From Qipengyuania citrea (GTDB taxonomy: Bacteria > Pseudomonadota > Alphaproteobacteria > Sphingomonadales > Sphingomonadaceae): a stretch of 64,000 nucleotides of DNA. Positions within the stretch are counted from its first letter, which is position 1, and every line of letters starts with the position of its first letter. Where the stretch lies: NCBI RefSeq assembly GCF_009828015.1, contig NZ_WTYG01000001.1, positions 372,001 through 436,000 of the forward strand, read 5' to 3'. This document shows positions 54,849 through 63,864 of this stretch, in pieces. The position numbers were made by a program, and so were the translations under genes. Under the pieces are notes generated by a model. The model saw only the letters and a list, made by a program, of their open reading frames with translations. It was not told the origin of the DNA and made no database searches.

Positions 54849-54880
54849 GAAGACCCCCATCCTGACGGACGGGGGTCTTC
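54849..54880 (+). terminator. hairpin terminator after the RND operon
   Basis: Perfect 10-bp inverted repeat GAAGACCCCC / GGGGGTCTTC with a 12-base loop that itself can pair TCC with GGA. It lies 61 bases after the channel gene. It lacks a long T-run but is the most stable structure in this gap and suits termination of the efflux transcript and, from the other side, of the convergent PRC gene. Confidence 0.7.
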
Positions 54881-54973
54881 AAGCGTGCCGAGCAATCGGG
54901 ATGGCTCGACCTTCTGGCGGGTCCGGGAACGGGGGAACCGCGCATCGCGATCCCCCGCTATGCGGCCTGAAAA

Positions 54974-55267
54974 TCAGACGGCCGGCCGGCGTACCTTGGT
55001 GTAATTCACCCGGGACGCGGCGAGGTCGTCGTGATAGATCACGTCCCGGCCCCTGATTTCGAGATTGTCGGCGGCAACGATCCGGCCATCGTCGAGCCGT
55101 ACGGCTGCGACGTGTTCCTTTTCCTTGTCCACCAGCATATCCTCGATAGTTCCGTAATGCGTCCCCGTGACCGAGGCCACGGTGCAACCACGGATGTCCT
55201 GCTCGTCATGGACGAGTTGCCAGGAATCGAGGGCTTCGAGTTCGCCGAAGCGATCATCGTTCTTCAT
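54974..55267 (-). CDS. PRC-barrel domain protein
   Basis: 97-residue soluble protein; VHDEQDIRGCTVASVTGTHYGTIEDMLVDKEKEHVAAVRLDDGRIVAADNLEIRGRDVIY (in parts) fits a single PRC barrel, the beta-barrel first seen in photosynthetic reaction centre H subunits and RimM. Such stand-alone proteins are common and often stress-linked, but no specific role is known. It is 18 bases downstream of the gene at 55286 and probably co-transcribed. Confidence 0.8.
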   Translation of the reverse strand: MKNDDRFGELEALDSWQLVHDEQDIRGCTVASVTGTHYGTIEDMLVDKEKEHVAAVRLDDGRIVAADNLEIRGRDVIYHDDLAASRVNYTKVRRPAV

Positions 55268-55285
55268 AATAGGTCCTTTCTAGTC

Positions 55286-55795
55286 TTACGGACGTTCGAG
55301 GATCTCGACATTGTCCTCGTCGACAATCAGGAACACGTCCTGATCGGCGAGAACCGCGAGAGTGTCGTCATCGAGCGGAACACCTTCGACATCGGAGACT
55401 TCGCCGCCTTCGCGGATCATGCCGTCCGAAATGCGCAGTTCCTGTCCGGGATTGATGTCGATCTCGACTTCGCGGGGTTCGTCGATGATCAACGCGAACA
55501 TCCGCGCGCCGTCGTTCTCAACCCAGAAGCCCCGGTCGGTCAGCGGTCCGGCAACGCTCACCTCGCCTGCGAATTCCTGTCCGATATACGACTGGGGATT
55601 GGCCAGGATGGCAGCCAGCGTCATCGGCATCGAATCGGCACCTGCGTCGGCTTCGATGGCGGTCTCGGCGAGCACGGGATCGGCATCGTCTTCGTCGGCG
55701 GTGATCCACCAGATCAGCAACGCTGCGAGTATTGCTGCGAGTAGCAGCCAGAGCCACGTCATCGATGATTTCTTCTCGACTGGAATTTCAGCCAT
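55286..55795 (-). CDS. single-pass membrane protein with acidic periplasmic OB-like domain, unknown function
   Basis: 169-residue protein. A short cytoplasmic N-terminus is followed by one transmembrane segment (about residues 13-31, WLWLLLAAILAALLIWWI) without a lipobox, then a strongly acidic linker and domain (DEDDADP, GQEFAGEVSVAGPLTDRGFWVEN, VEIDINPGQELRISDGMI). The beta-rich pattern ILANPQSYIGQEF-GEV resembles an OB-fold repair or stress protein, but this is not certain. RBS AGGAGG nine bases upstream. It leads the two-gene unit with the PRC protein. Confidence 0.72.
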   Translation of the reverse strand: MAEIPVEKKSSMTWLWLLLAAILAALLIWWITADEDDADPVLAETAIEADAGADSMPMTLAAILANPQSYIGQEFAGEVSVAGPLTDRGFWVENDGARMFALIIDEPREVEIDINPGQELRISDGMIREGGEVSDVEGVPLDDDTLAVLADQDVFLIVDEDNVEILERP

Positions 55796-55966
55796 AAGTT
55801 TCCTCCTGTTGCCTGCGCGGGATGAGCGCAGTCTATCAGCGAGCAGCCAAGCCGTTCGTTCCGAAAGAGAATTTCTTCACCGGATACGGCGGCTCCATGC
55901 CGGTGTTTTGAAGGACGCGAACGATTTAGAATACGGCAGCCGCAGCGCGAGTAATGCGGGCGGCGT

Positions 55967-57313
55967 TTACTGCGATCCGATAGCCGAATGAAAAGCGACG
56001 AAGGAACTGGCCAGTGCCGCCTCGCTGTCGATCAGCGCCTGCCTGCTGGCGATCAGCTGGCGCTGCGCATCGAGCACATCGAACAGGGAGGCCAGGCCTT
56101 CGCGGTACAGCGCGTTCGACTGTGCGAGCGCGGTCTCGCTCTGGTCGATCGCTTCGGTGAGCGCGGCGTTGCGCTGGCGATAGGCCTCGATCGATACCAG
56201 CGCATTCTCGACCTGGCCCAGAGCGTTGAGGAACGTGGCGCGATATTCGGCCACGCGCGCCTCGGCCACGGCCTCGGCCGCAGCGACTTCGGCGCGGCGG
56301 CGTCCGCCGTCGAAGATCGGAATGTCGATCGCGGCGGCTATCCCGACCAGGAAATCGCCGAACAGCCCGCTCAGCAGCCCGTCGCCGATGCCGATTTCAC
56401 CGGGTATCGTCAGCGACGGGCGCAGATCCGCCTGTTCGATTCCGATCTCGGCGGCCGCCCGCGCGAGCCGCGCTTCGGCAGCGAGGATATCGGTCCGCCG
56501 GCGAAGCAGGTCGGCGGGCACGCCCGCTGGCGGCCCCGCGCCATATCCGGGTATCCGGAATCCATCGGCGAGCGGCTCGATCGCGAAGGCCCCGGGGGGC
56601 TCTGCCAGCAGGATCGCGAGCGCGCTGAGCGCGTTGGCGCGGGCAATCTCGACCAATCCCCGGCGAGCCCGGGTCTGGGCGAGGTCCGCTGCCGCGCGGC
56701 GCACGTCCAGATTGGCAGCCAGTCCGGCCTCGAACCGCAGGGTGACGATGCGCAGCGTCTGGTCCTGCAGGTCGGTCGATTGTTCGAGCAGGTCGAGTTG
56801 CGTCTGCGTCCGGCGGTATTCGATATACTGGCTGGCGATCGCAGCAGCGACCAGCCGGCGCTGCTCGGCCAGCAGATAGTTCGTCTCGGCGTAATCGGCC
56901 ACGGCGGCGCGCACCTCGGCTGCCAGCCGCCCATTCAGATCGGGTTCGAACAGGGCGAACAGGCCGGCCGCCGCCGTATCCTCTCCCTCGCCCACCAGCG
57001 TGGTTCCGATTTCGGCCGATCCGTCGAGCCCCGGCAGCCGGTCCGCCCGTTCCGCGCGCAACAGGGCGGCCGCGGCGGCGAGCCGTCCGGACGCGGCATC
57101 GATATCGAGATTGGCTTCCAGACCGCGCCGGATCAGCCGGTCGAGCACCGGGTCACCGAAGCCGAGCCACCATTCTTCCTGCAACCCGGCAGCGGGCAGA
57201 TCGGTCGCATAGACAGCCGGGGCAGCGATGGGCGGCGCGATTGCGACCGGTTCGCTACCGGCGCAGCCGGACATCGCCAGCGCGACGGGCAGAATTGCAC
57301 CGGGGTGCTTCAT
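55967..57313 (-). CDS. efflux outer-membrane channel, NodT family (second RND cassette)
   Basis: 448-residue outer-membrane lipoprotein: signal ILPVALAMSGCAG, then EEWWLGFGDPVLDRLIRRGLEANLDIDAASGRL, and the two-fold repeat marks GLFALFEPDLNGRLAAEVRAAVADYAE and AAAIDIPIFDGGRRRAEVAAAEAV. Typical length for NodT channels. ATG overlaps the permease stop by four bases. Last gene of the minus-strand efflux operon; 171 bases without a gene follow to 55795. Confidence 0.93.
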   Translation of the reverse strand: MKHPGAILPVALAMSGCAGSEPVAIAPPIAAPAVYATDLPAAGLQEEWWLGFGDPVLDRLIRRGLEANLDIDAASGRLAAAAALLRAERADRLPGLDGSAEIGTTLVGEGEDTAAAGLFALFEPDLNGRLAAEVRAAVADYAETNYLLAEQRRLVAAAIASQYIEYRRTQTQLDLLEQSTDLQDQTLRIVTLRFEAGLAANLDVRRAAADLAQTRARRGLVEIARANALSALAILLAEPPGAFAIEPLADGFRIPGYGAGPPAGVPADLLRRRTDILAAEARLARAAAEIGIEQADLRPSLTIPGEIGIGDGLLSGLFGDFLVGIAAAIDIPIFDGGRRRAEVAAAEAVAEARVAEYRATFLNALGQVENALVSIEAYRQRNAALTEAIDQSETALAQSNALYREGLASLFDVLDAQRQLIASRQALIDSEAALASSFVAFHSAIGSQ

Positions 57314-60300
57314 ACCTGCGCCACGGAAAGATCCTCGTCGACCTCGTCGATTTCCTTGTGCAGGCGGGCGAGGTCGACATTGCGCGGGTTCCCGTAGCGC
57401 GCGATGGCGAGATAGATGACCGGGGTCAGGAACAGGGTGAAGATGCCCGCGATACCCAGCCCGCCGAAAATCACCCAGCCGATCGACTGGCGCGCTTCGG
57501 AACCCGCGCCGCTGGCGAGGATCAACGGCAGGGCGCCCAACACGGTCGAGATCAGCGTCATCACGATGGGCCGCAGGCGGATCGCGGCGGCTTCCTCCAC
57601 CGCTTCGCGGACGCTGCGCCCCTGGTGCCGCAACTGGTCGGCGAATTCGACGATCAGGATGCCGTTCTTCGCCATCAGCCCGATCAGCATCACCAGCCCG
57701 ATCTGCGAATAGATGTTCAGCGAGACCCCCGACAGGAACAGCGCGAATACTGCCGCGGCAAGCGCGAAGGGAATGGTCAGCAGTACCACCAATGCGCTGG
57801 TCACGCTTTCGAATTGCGCTACCAGCACCAGGAACACGATCACCAGCGCGAAGATATAGGTCAGCAGCAGATCGCTCGACGCTTCCTCGAGGCTCGCCGC
57901 ATCGCCCTGCAGCAGCATGTCGATCCCCGGTCCCAGAGCCTCCTCGCCCAACCGCTCGATCTCGTCGACCGCATCGCGCAGCGGCGTACCGGCTGCAATA
58001 TCCGCGGAGACCTCGATTGCACGCCGTTGTTCGGTGCGGTCGAGTTCGGCGGCGATGCCCTGCTCTTCGATCACGGTGACGCTGGACAGCGGGATCAACG
58101 CCCCGCCCGACCCGCGGACGTAGAGATTGCGCAGGTCCGACGGATTGGTGACACTCACGGCCTGGGCGGTGAGGAAGATCGGGACCGCCTGGTCGCCGAC
58201 GTTGAGATCCACCAGATCGTCGCCGCCGACCATCGCGCGCAGCGTCTGCGCCAGGTCGTCCAGCTCGACGCCGAGATCCGAAGCGCGCTGGCGATCGATC
58301 TGTACCGAGAGCTGCGGCTGTGTCGGCTGGTAGGAAATGTCGGGATTGGAGAGGATTTCGGAGCGGGTGTCGATCGCCGTGGCAAGCGCCTGCGCGGACG
58401 CGTAGATCGTCGGGTATTCGGCGCCGGTCAGCGCCACCTCGATACCGTCGCCCCCACCGCCGAAACTCAGCGTGCCGCGGCCCCGGGCATTGGTGCGCGA
58501 TCCGGGAATTTCCTGCAGCGGCGGGTTGAGTTCCTCGACAATCTCGGTCTGGCTGCGGTCGCGCTCGCTCCAATCGGCGAGTTGTGCAGTCACCCGGACG
58601 CGATTGGGATCGTAGCGGCCGACGATCGAGAAGGTGCTCTCGATCTCGCCGCTGGCAAGATACGGCGCGATGACCTGCTCCACCTCGTCGAGCTCGCCAT
58701 CCATGAAATCGATGCCGACCCCGTCGGGGCCCGTTGCATCGATCGTGATGACGCCGCGATCCTCGTCGGGGACCAGTTCGTTATCGAGCTGGGTGTAAAG
58801 CAGCGCTGCCAGCACCGCGAGCGCGACCGACACCGCACCCACCAGCTTGGGCCGGTCGAGACACCGCCGCAGCGCGCTTTCATAGCGGTGGTTCGCCGCA
58901 TGACCCCAGCCCGCCAGCCGGCCCGGCGCGCTGTCGTCGGTCGCCAGGTCGAATTTCGCCGCCAGTGCCGGGACCAGCGACAGCGCGACGAAACTGGAAA
59001 TGATCACCGACACGGCCAGCACGAAGCCGAATTCGCGAAACAGCCGCCCCGCTTCGGACGGCAGGAAGCTGATCGGGACGAACACCGAAACCAGCACCGC
59101 CGTGGTCGCCACGACGGCGAAGAAGACCTGCCGCGTACCCAGCACCGCCGCCGCGCGCCGGCCCAGCCCCTTGTTCTGCAACCGCTGCGCGTTTTCCAGT
59201 ACCACGATGGCATCGTCGACGATCAGCCCGGTCGCCAGCACTAGCGCCAGCAGCGTGAGCAAGTTGATCGAAAAGCCCATCAGCCAGATGCCCGCGATCA
59301 CCCCGACCAGCGCGACCGGGATGGTGGCGCTGGGCACGACGGTGGGTCGCCAGGCGCGGAAGAACACCAGCATGGTGCCAATGACCACAGCGATGGTAAA
59401 GGCCAGCGTGATCAGCACTTCGCGGACCGAAATGCGGATGAATTGGGCATCGTCCGACACCACGTCGATCCGGACATCGTCGAACCGCGCGTTCAGGCGT
59501 TCGACATCCGCGCGAATGGCGCTGGATATCTCGATCGTGTTCGAGCTGGCCTGCCGCACCACGCCCAGCCCGACGATCGGCTGTCCGTCGAGGCGGACGA
59601 AGTTGGTCGCATTGGCTGGGGCGAAATCCGCCTGCGCGACATCGCCGACGCGAGTGGTACCGGAAATGACGACATTCTCGATCTGCGCGGGATCGACTGC
59701 GCTGGCTTCGGCGCGCACCACCAGTTCCTGCGCGTCCGACCGGAACGAGCCGACCGGCACGTCGAAGGGGGCCCCCCGCAGTGCCGCGGCGACATCGGTC
59801 ATTGTCAGCCCGAAGCGGTTGAGCCGTGCCGGGTCGACCGACACGCGCATCTGCCGGGCGCGGGTGCCGAACTGTTCGATGCTGGCGACCCCTTCGGCGG
59901 CGAGCAGTTCGGGCACGATGTCGTTTTCCACCAGCCGCGTCAGCGAGGCCTGGTCGTAGCTGTCCGACAGCACGGCCAGCGTCATGATCGGCTGCGCGTC
60001 CTGGTCCGCCTTGACCACCGTCACCTGCTCGACGCGCTCGGGCAGGTCGCGGGTCGTCCGGCTGACCGCCTCGCGCACGTCGGAGGCAGCGGTATCGAGA
60101 TCGGTGCCGGGATTGAATTCGACACGGATGCGGCTGTTGTTCTCCTCGCTCGACGCGCGGATCTGGCGCACGCCCGAAACCCGCGCGACGGCATCTTCGA
60201 GAAGGCTCGTGACCTCGGAATCCATGGTCTCGGGTGCAGCGCCGGGCAGGCTGGCGGTGACCGACACGACCGGCCGGTCGACATTGGGGAGCTCGCGAAC

Positions 60301-60411
60301 CTCGACGCCCATCAGCGCAGCGATACCGGCAATCACGATCAGCAGGTTGAGCACGCCGATCAGCAACGGCCGCTTCACCGCCAGCATGGGGAGGTCGGCC
60401 CTATCCTTCAT
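57310..60411 (-). CDS. RND efflux permease (MexI/MdtB-like HAE1 type)
   Basis: 1033-residue pump. Starts KDRADLPMLAVKRPLLIGVLNLLIVIAGI; porter motifs ELPNVDRPVVSVTASLPGAAPETMDSEVTSLLEDAV and SSEENNSRIRVEFNPGTDLDTA; TM4 Asp pair in LALVLATGLIVDDAIVVLENAQRL; second half RPKLVGAVSVALAVLAALLY and a C-terminal acidic tail. The N-terminus and short loops differ from the AcrB-like pump at 50178, so these are not a recent duplication. Overlaps adaptor (11 bases) and channel (4 bases). Confidence 0.94.
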   Translation of the reverse strand: MKDRADLPMLAVKRPLLIGVLNLLIVIAGIAALMGVEVRELPNVDRPVVSVTASLPGAAPETMDSEVTSLLEDAVARVSGVRQIRASSEENNSRIRVEFNPGTDLDTAASDVREAVSRTTRDLPERVEQVTVVKADQDAQPIMTLAVLSDSYDQASLTRLVENDIVPELLAAEGVASIEQFGTRARQMRVSVDPARLNRFGLTMTDVAAALRGAPFDVPVGSFRSDAQELVVRAEASAVDPAQIENVVISGTTRVGDVAQADFAPANATNFVRLDGQPIVGLGVVRQASSNTIEISSAIRADVERLNARFDDVRIDVVSDDAQFIRISVREVLITLAFTIAVVIGTMLVFFRAWRPTVVPSATIPVALVGVIAGIWLMGFSINLLTLLALVLATGLIVDDAIVVLENAQRLQNKGLGRRAAAVLGTRQVFFAVVATTAVLVSVFVPISFLPSEAGRLFREFGFVLAVSVIISSFVALSLVPALAAKFDLATDDSAPGRLAGWGHAANHRYESALRRCLDRPKLVGAVSVALAVLAALLYTQLDNELVPDEDRGVITIDATGPDGVGIDFMDGELDEVEQVIAPYLASGEIESTFSIVGRYDPNRVRVTAQLADWSERDRSQTEIVEELNPPLQEIPGSRTNARGRGTLSFGGGGDGIEVALTGAEYPTIYASAQALATAIDTRSEILSNPDISYQPTQPQLSVQIDRQRASDLGVELDDLAQTLRAMVGGDDLVDLNVGDQAVPIFLTAQAVSVTNPSDLRNLYVRGSGGALIPLSSVTVIEEQGIAAELDRTEQRRAIEVSADIAAGTPLRDAVDEIERLGEEALGPGIDMLLQGDAASLEEASSDLLLTYIFALVIVFLVLVAQFESVTSALVVLLTIPFALAAAVFALFLSGVSLNIYSQIGLVMLIGLMAKNGILIVEFADQLRHQGRSVREAVEEAAAIRLRPIVMTLISTVLGALPLILASGAGSEARQSIGWVIFGGLGIAGIFTLFLTPVIYLAIARYGNPRNVDLARLHKEIDEVDEDLSVAQV

Positions 60412-61498
60412 CGGCGGCTACAGCAGCGCCCGATCGGGGCTGGCGGACCTCGACATCCTGCCGGTCCGCATTCCCGCTGCCCACCACGCGGATGGCCTGC
60501 CCGTCGCGCACCTTCTGCACCCCTTCAACAATCACCCGGTCGGTCCGCTCGAATTCGCCATCCACGAAGACCTCGCCTTCGCGCCGCGAGGTGATCGTCA
60601 CCGGGACCCGCCTGGCTGCGCCTTCGCGAATGACGAACAGGTGCGATCCATCCCCGCCCCATACGATGGCCTCCTCGGGGACCACCGGACGTGCTTCGCC
60701 ATTGCGGGTGAAGACCACGCGGAAGCTCATCCCGGGGCGCAGGCGGTCGCCCTCGTTGGGGATGGCGGTGCGCACGATGAAATCGCGGCTGTCCTGCGAT
60801 ATCCGGTTGTCGGTCGCCACCACGCGGGCGTCGATGGTCCGCGTCGTATCGGAAAAAGGCACGACCTGGACGACCTGACCGGGACGCAGCGCATCGAAGA
60901 CCGATTCAGGCGCGGGGAAATCGACATAGAGCGTGCCGCGCTGGTCGATCTGCGTGATCGGCGTGGAATCGTTGACGCGGTCACCGGGATCGACTTCGGT
61001 CAGGCCGACGTGGCCCGAGAACGGCGCGCGCACTGTCCGGTCGGCCAGCGCCGTCTGCGCCTGTTCCAGCGCCACGCGCGCCGAAGCGAGCGCGGTCACG
61101 CCGGCTTCGATCTGGCTTTCGGAAAGCGCACCGGTATCCTCGATGCGGCGATACCGGCCCAGCAACTGGTCGGCTTCCTGTACCTGCACCTGTGCCGCTT
61201 CGACCGCGAGGCGTTCCTGCCGCGCGTCGAGCCGGACCAGCGCTTCGCCCTTGCGCACGAAATCGCCCGCCGCGAACAGCACAGCGGTCACTCGGCCCGC
61301 CGTTTCGGCAAAAATCTCCGCCGATGTTGCCGCACGGGCCGAGCCGATGGCTTCGATCTCGATCTGTTCGGGAAGCACGCTGATGTCCTGCGCAACGACC
61401 GGCACCGCCTCGCGCGCAGGATCACGTTCTGCTTCACCGCAGGCGGTGACAAGCAGCAGTGCGGCGCAAGCCATTGTACGGAAAGACGCGGCGGACAC
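60401..61498 (-). CDS. RND efflux periplasmic adaptor (second cassette)
   Basis: 365-residue membrane-fusion protein with a lipoprotein-type signal MACAALLLVTACGEAERD. Then IEIEAIGSARAATSAEIFAETAGRVTAVLFAAGDFV, an alpha-hairpin at ~100-150, RTVRAPFSGHVGLTEVDPGDRV and barrel region FRVVFTRNGEARPVVPEEAIVWGGDGSHLFVIREG. The start is uncertain: GTG at 61498 (used) or ATG at 61474, neither with a good RBS; either keeps the lipobox Cys. First gene of the second efflux cassette, 46 bases after the ABC-F gene. Confidence 0.88.
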   Translation of the reverse strand: MSAASFRTMACAALLLVTACGEAERDPAREAVPVVAQDISVLPEQIEIEAIGSARAATSAEIFAETAGRVTAVLFAAGDFVRKGEALVRLDARQERLAVEAAQVQVQEADQLLGRYRRIEDTGALSESQIEAGVTALASARVALEQAQTALADRTVRAPFSGHVGLTEVDPGDRVNDSTPITQIDQRGTLYVDFPAPESVFDALRPGQVVQVVPFSDTTRTIDARVVATDNRISQDSRDFIVRTAIPNEGDRLRPGMSFRVVFTRNGEARPVVPEEAIVWGGDGSHLFVIREGAARRVPVTITSRREGEVFVDGEFERTDRVIVEGVQKVRDGQAIRVVGSGNADRQDVEVRQPRSGAAVAADEG

Positions 61499-61544
61499 GC
61501 TGCGCAGGTAACGAATAAGGCCTCGGGGGGGAAGCGCTTCTGTG

Positions 61545-63419
61545 TCAGCCCTGTTCGATGGCTTCCAGTTCGGTCCCGGCGGCCAGCCATGCCGCTTCGG
61601 CTTCGGCGAGAGCATCGGCCGCTTCCGCGCGCTGGGCGAGGAGGCTTTCGATGCTCGCCCCGCCGCTCGGTCTCGCCCTGGCCGTCCCCTGTTCGAGGAT
61701 GGCACTGTCGAGCCGCTCGACATCGGCGGTCAGCCGCGCCATCGCCTGTTCGGCCTTCGCCAGTTCCGCCTTGGCCATGCGCGTCCGGGCAATGATATTG
61801 GTGCCATTGCTGCCGCGCGCCTTGCTGGCCGCATCGCCGCGGCCGTTCTTCGCCGGTTTGCGGCCCAGCACCAGATCGATGTAATCTTCCATGCTGCCGG
61901 AATATTCGCGCGCGGTGCCGTCATCCACCAGCACCAGACGGTCCGCCGTCAGTTCGACCATGTGGCGATCATGGCTGATGAGGATGACCGCGCCCGAGTA
62001 ATCGTTCAGCGCCTGGATCAAGGCTTCGCGCGCATCGACATCGAGGTGATTGGTCGGCTCGTCCAGGATCAGCAGATGCGGCGCATCGCGGGTGATCAGG
62101 GCCAGTGCCAGACGCGCCCGTTCGCCGCCCGACAGCTTGTCGACCCGCGTCTGCGCCCGCGCGCCCGAAAATCCGAACCGCCCCAGCTGCGCGCGAACGG
62201 CGCCCTGCGCCGCGCCCTCCATTGCGCGGTTCATCAGGTCGAGCGGCGTGTCCTCACCGGCCAGTTCCTCGACCTGGTACTGGGTGAAATAGCCTACCTT
62301 CAGCCGCCCCGGGGCGTTCACTTCGCCTTCCACCGGGTCGAGCTGCGAAGCCAGCAGCCGGGCCAGCGTGGTCTTGCCGTTGCCGTTGCGGCCTAGCAAC
62401 GCGATGCGATCGTCGGCATCGATCCGGAAATTCAGTCGCTTCAGGATCGGCGGGGCATCGCCATAGCCCACGGCCGCCTGTTCAAGCGTGATCATGGGGG
62501 ATTTGAGTTCCGCCGGATCGGGAAATCCGAAAGTGAGCGTGGGGTCTTCCATCATCGCGGCGACGGGCTGCATCTTGGCCAGCATCTTGGCACGCGACTG
62601 CGCCTGTTTGGCAGTCGATGCCCGCGCGCTGTTGCGGGCGACGTAATCCTGCAATCGCGCGCGCTGTGCATCCTGCGAAGCCTTGGCCGCCGCCAGCTGG
62701 GCCGCCCGCTCGGCGCGCTGCTTTTCGAACGCGTCGTATCCGCCATTGTATAGCGTCAGCGCCCCGCCCTGCAGATGCAGGATATGGTCGACCACCTTGT
62801 TCAGCAGGTCGCGTTCGTGGCTGATCACCAGCAGCGTGGCAGGATAGGATTTGAGGAAGTTCTCGAGCCACAAGGTCGCTTCGAGATCGAGGTGGTTCGA
62901 CGGTTCGTCGAGCAGCAGGATATCGGGTTCGGAAAACAGCAGCGCGCCCAGCGCGATGCGCATCTTCCAGCCGCCGGAAAAGCTTCCCACCGGACGTTGC
63001 TGCATCTCCTCGTCGAAGCCCAGCCCGTTGAGGATCTTCGCTGCGCGCGCCGGCGCGCTGTAGGCATCGATGGCGAGCAGGCGATCATGGACATCGCCCA
63101 TCCGGTACATATCGGTGCAGGTTTCCAGTTCGGCTAGCAGCTCGGCGCGTTCGGTGGCCGAAGCCAGTACCACTTCCTCGGGCGTCATCGTCCCGCTGGG
63201 GGCTTCCTGCGCGATATAGCCGATCCGCGCGCGCGACGGTTTGGCGATCTCGCCCTCGTCGGGTTCGATTTCGCCGATCAGCGCTTTCATCAGCGTCGAC
63301 TTGCCGGCGCCGTTGCGCCCGATCAGCCCGACGCGCGCGCCCACCGGCACGGCAGCGCTGGCGCGATCGAGAATGGTCCGGCCGCCAAGCCGCACTGTGA
63401 CACCGTCGATGGTAAGCAT
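61545..63419 (-). CDS. ABC-F family ATP-binding protein (Uup/YheS-like)
   Basis: 624-residue soluble protein with two ABC domains and no membrane domain. Walker A GRNGAGKST and GRNGNGKTT, signatures SGGWKMR and SGGERAR, Walker B LLLDEPSNHLD and LILDEPTNHLD, a linker rich in Arg/Lys/Gln (about 240-290), and a C-terminal coiled coil from about 535 (RMAKAELAKAEQAMARLTADVERLD). ABC-F proteins act on the ribosome in translation or antibiotic protection; some Uup-type ones affect DNA transposition. The efflux adaptor begins 46 bases later on the same strand. Confidence 0.92.
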   Translation of the reverse strand: MLTIDGVTVRLGGRTILDRASAAVPVGARVGLIGRNGAGKSTLMKALIGEIEPDEGEIAKPSRARIGYIAQEAPSGTMTPEEVVLASATERAELLAELETCTDMYRMGDVHDRLLAIDAYSAPARAAKILNGLGFDEEMQQRPVGSFSGGWKMRIALGALLFSEPDILLLDEPSNHLDLEATLWLENFLKSYPATLLVISHERDLLNKVVDHILHLQGGALTLYNGGYDAFEKQRAERAAQLAAAKASQDAQRARLQDYVARNSARASTAKQAQSRAKMLAKMQPVAAMMEDPTLTFGFPDPAELKSPMITLEQAAVGYGDAPPILKRLNFRIDADDRIALLGRNGNGKTTLARLLASQLDPVEGEVNAPGRLKVGYFTQYQVEELAGEDTPLDLMNRAMEGAAQGAVRAQLGRFGFSGARAQTRVDKLSGGERARLALALITRDAPHLLILDEPTNHLDVDAREALIQALNDYSGAVILISHDRHMVELTADRLVLVDDGTAREYSGSMEDYIDLVLGRKPAKNGRGDAASKARGSNGTNIIARTRMAKAELAKAEQAMARLTADVERLDSAILEQGTARARPSGGASIESLLAQRAEAADALAEAEAAWLAAGTELEAIEQG

Positions 63420-63523
63420 GCGCGGCCCCTAACAGCCTATTGCCGTTCCCCAAAGCAATTCTGCCGCCGTGCAGCGGGGTGCAAGCGCCTTGCACGATCC
63501 GCCCGGTCCGCTAGCGCGGTGGA

Positions 63524-63784
63524 ATGAAGATGGAAGACCTGCTGCAGCGCTATTTTGGCACCCAGGACCTGGCCGAGGTCGATCCGGCCGCGCTCCCCGC
63601 CGGGGTCGAGCGAATGCGCGTCGATTTCGGGCTCGAACGCGATCGCGGCCACCGCTTCGCGCTGTGGACCCTGCTCTACATGCTCGATGCCGCACCCGAT
63701 CTGGACGTCGCCTTCGAAGATCCCGCAGACCGCGATGCCGCGCGCACCATGATGGATATGCTCGCCGCGCAGGCTCCCGAGTAG
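63524..63784 (+). CDS. small acidic protein of unknown function
   Basis: 86-residue soluble, acidic protein; MEDLLQRYFGTQDLAEVDPAALPAGVERMRVDFGLE, then HRFALWTLLYMLDAAPDLDVAFEDPADRDAARTMMDML (in parts). Predicted mainly helical, with no signal or membrane segment. No family recognised. Two ATGs (63524, 63530) are equally possible; GGTGGA precedes them. Divergent from the ABC-F gene, convergent with the GGDEF gene. Confidence 0.6.
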   Translation: MKMEDLLQRYFGTQDLAEVDPAALPAGVERMRVDFGLERDRGHRFALWTLLYMLDAAPDLDVAFEDPADRDAARTMMDMLAAQAPE

Positions 63785-63864
63785 CGCAGAGGCCGTAGCG
63801 GTTTGGACGTCGCCGCAGCACTACCACACGCTTGAGCCAGTGCAGCCAAGCGCTGAAAAACCAG

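Noticed and set aside
55878..55909. CACCGG / CCGGTG hairpin followed by TTTT on the plus strand
   Set aside because: Looks like a terminator only for plus-strand transcription, but no plus-strand gene lies upstream; on the minus strand, where the second RND operon ends, there is no T-run.
57241..59244. Open frame of about 670 codons antisense to the second RND pump
   Set aside because: Arg/Gln/His-rich, no motif, mirrors the coding strand of the pump.
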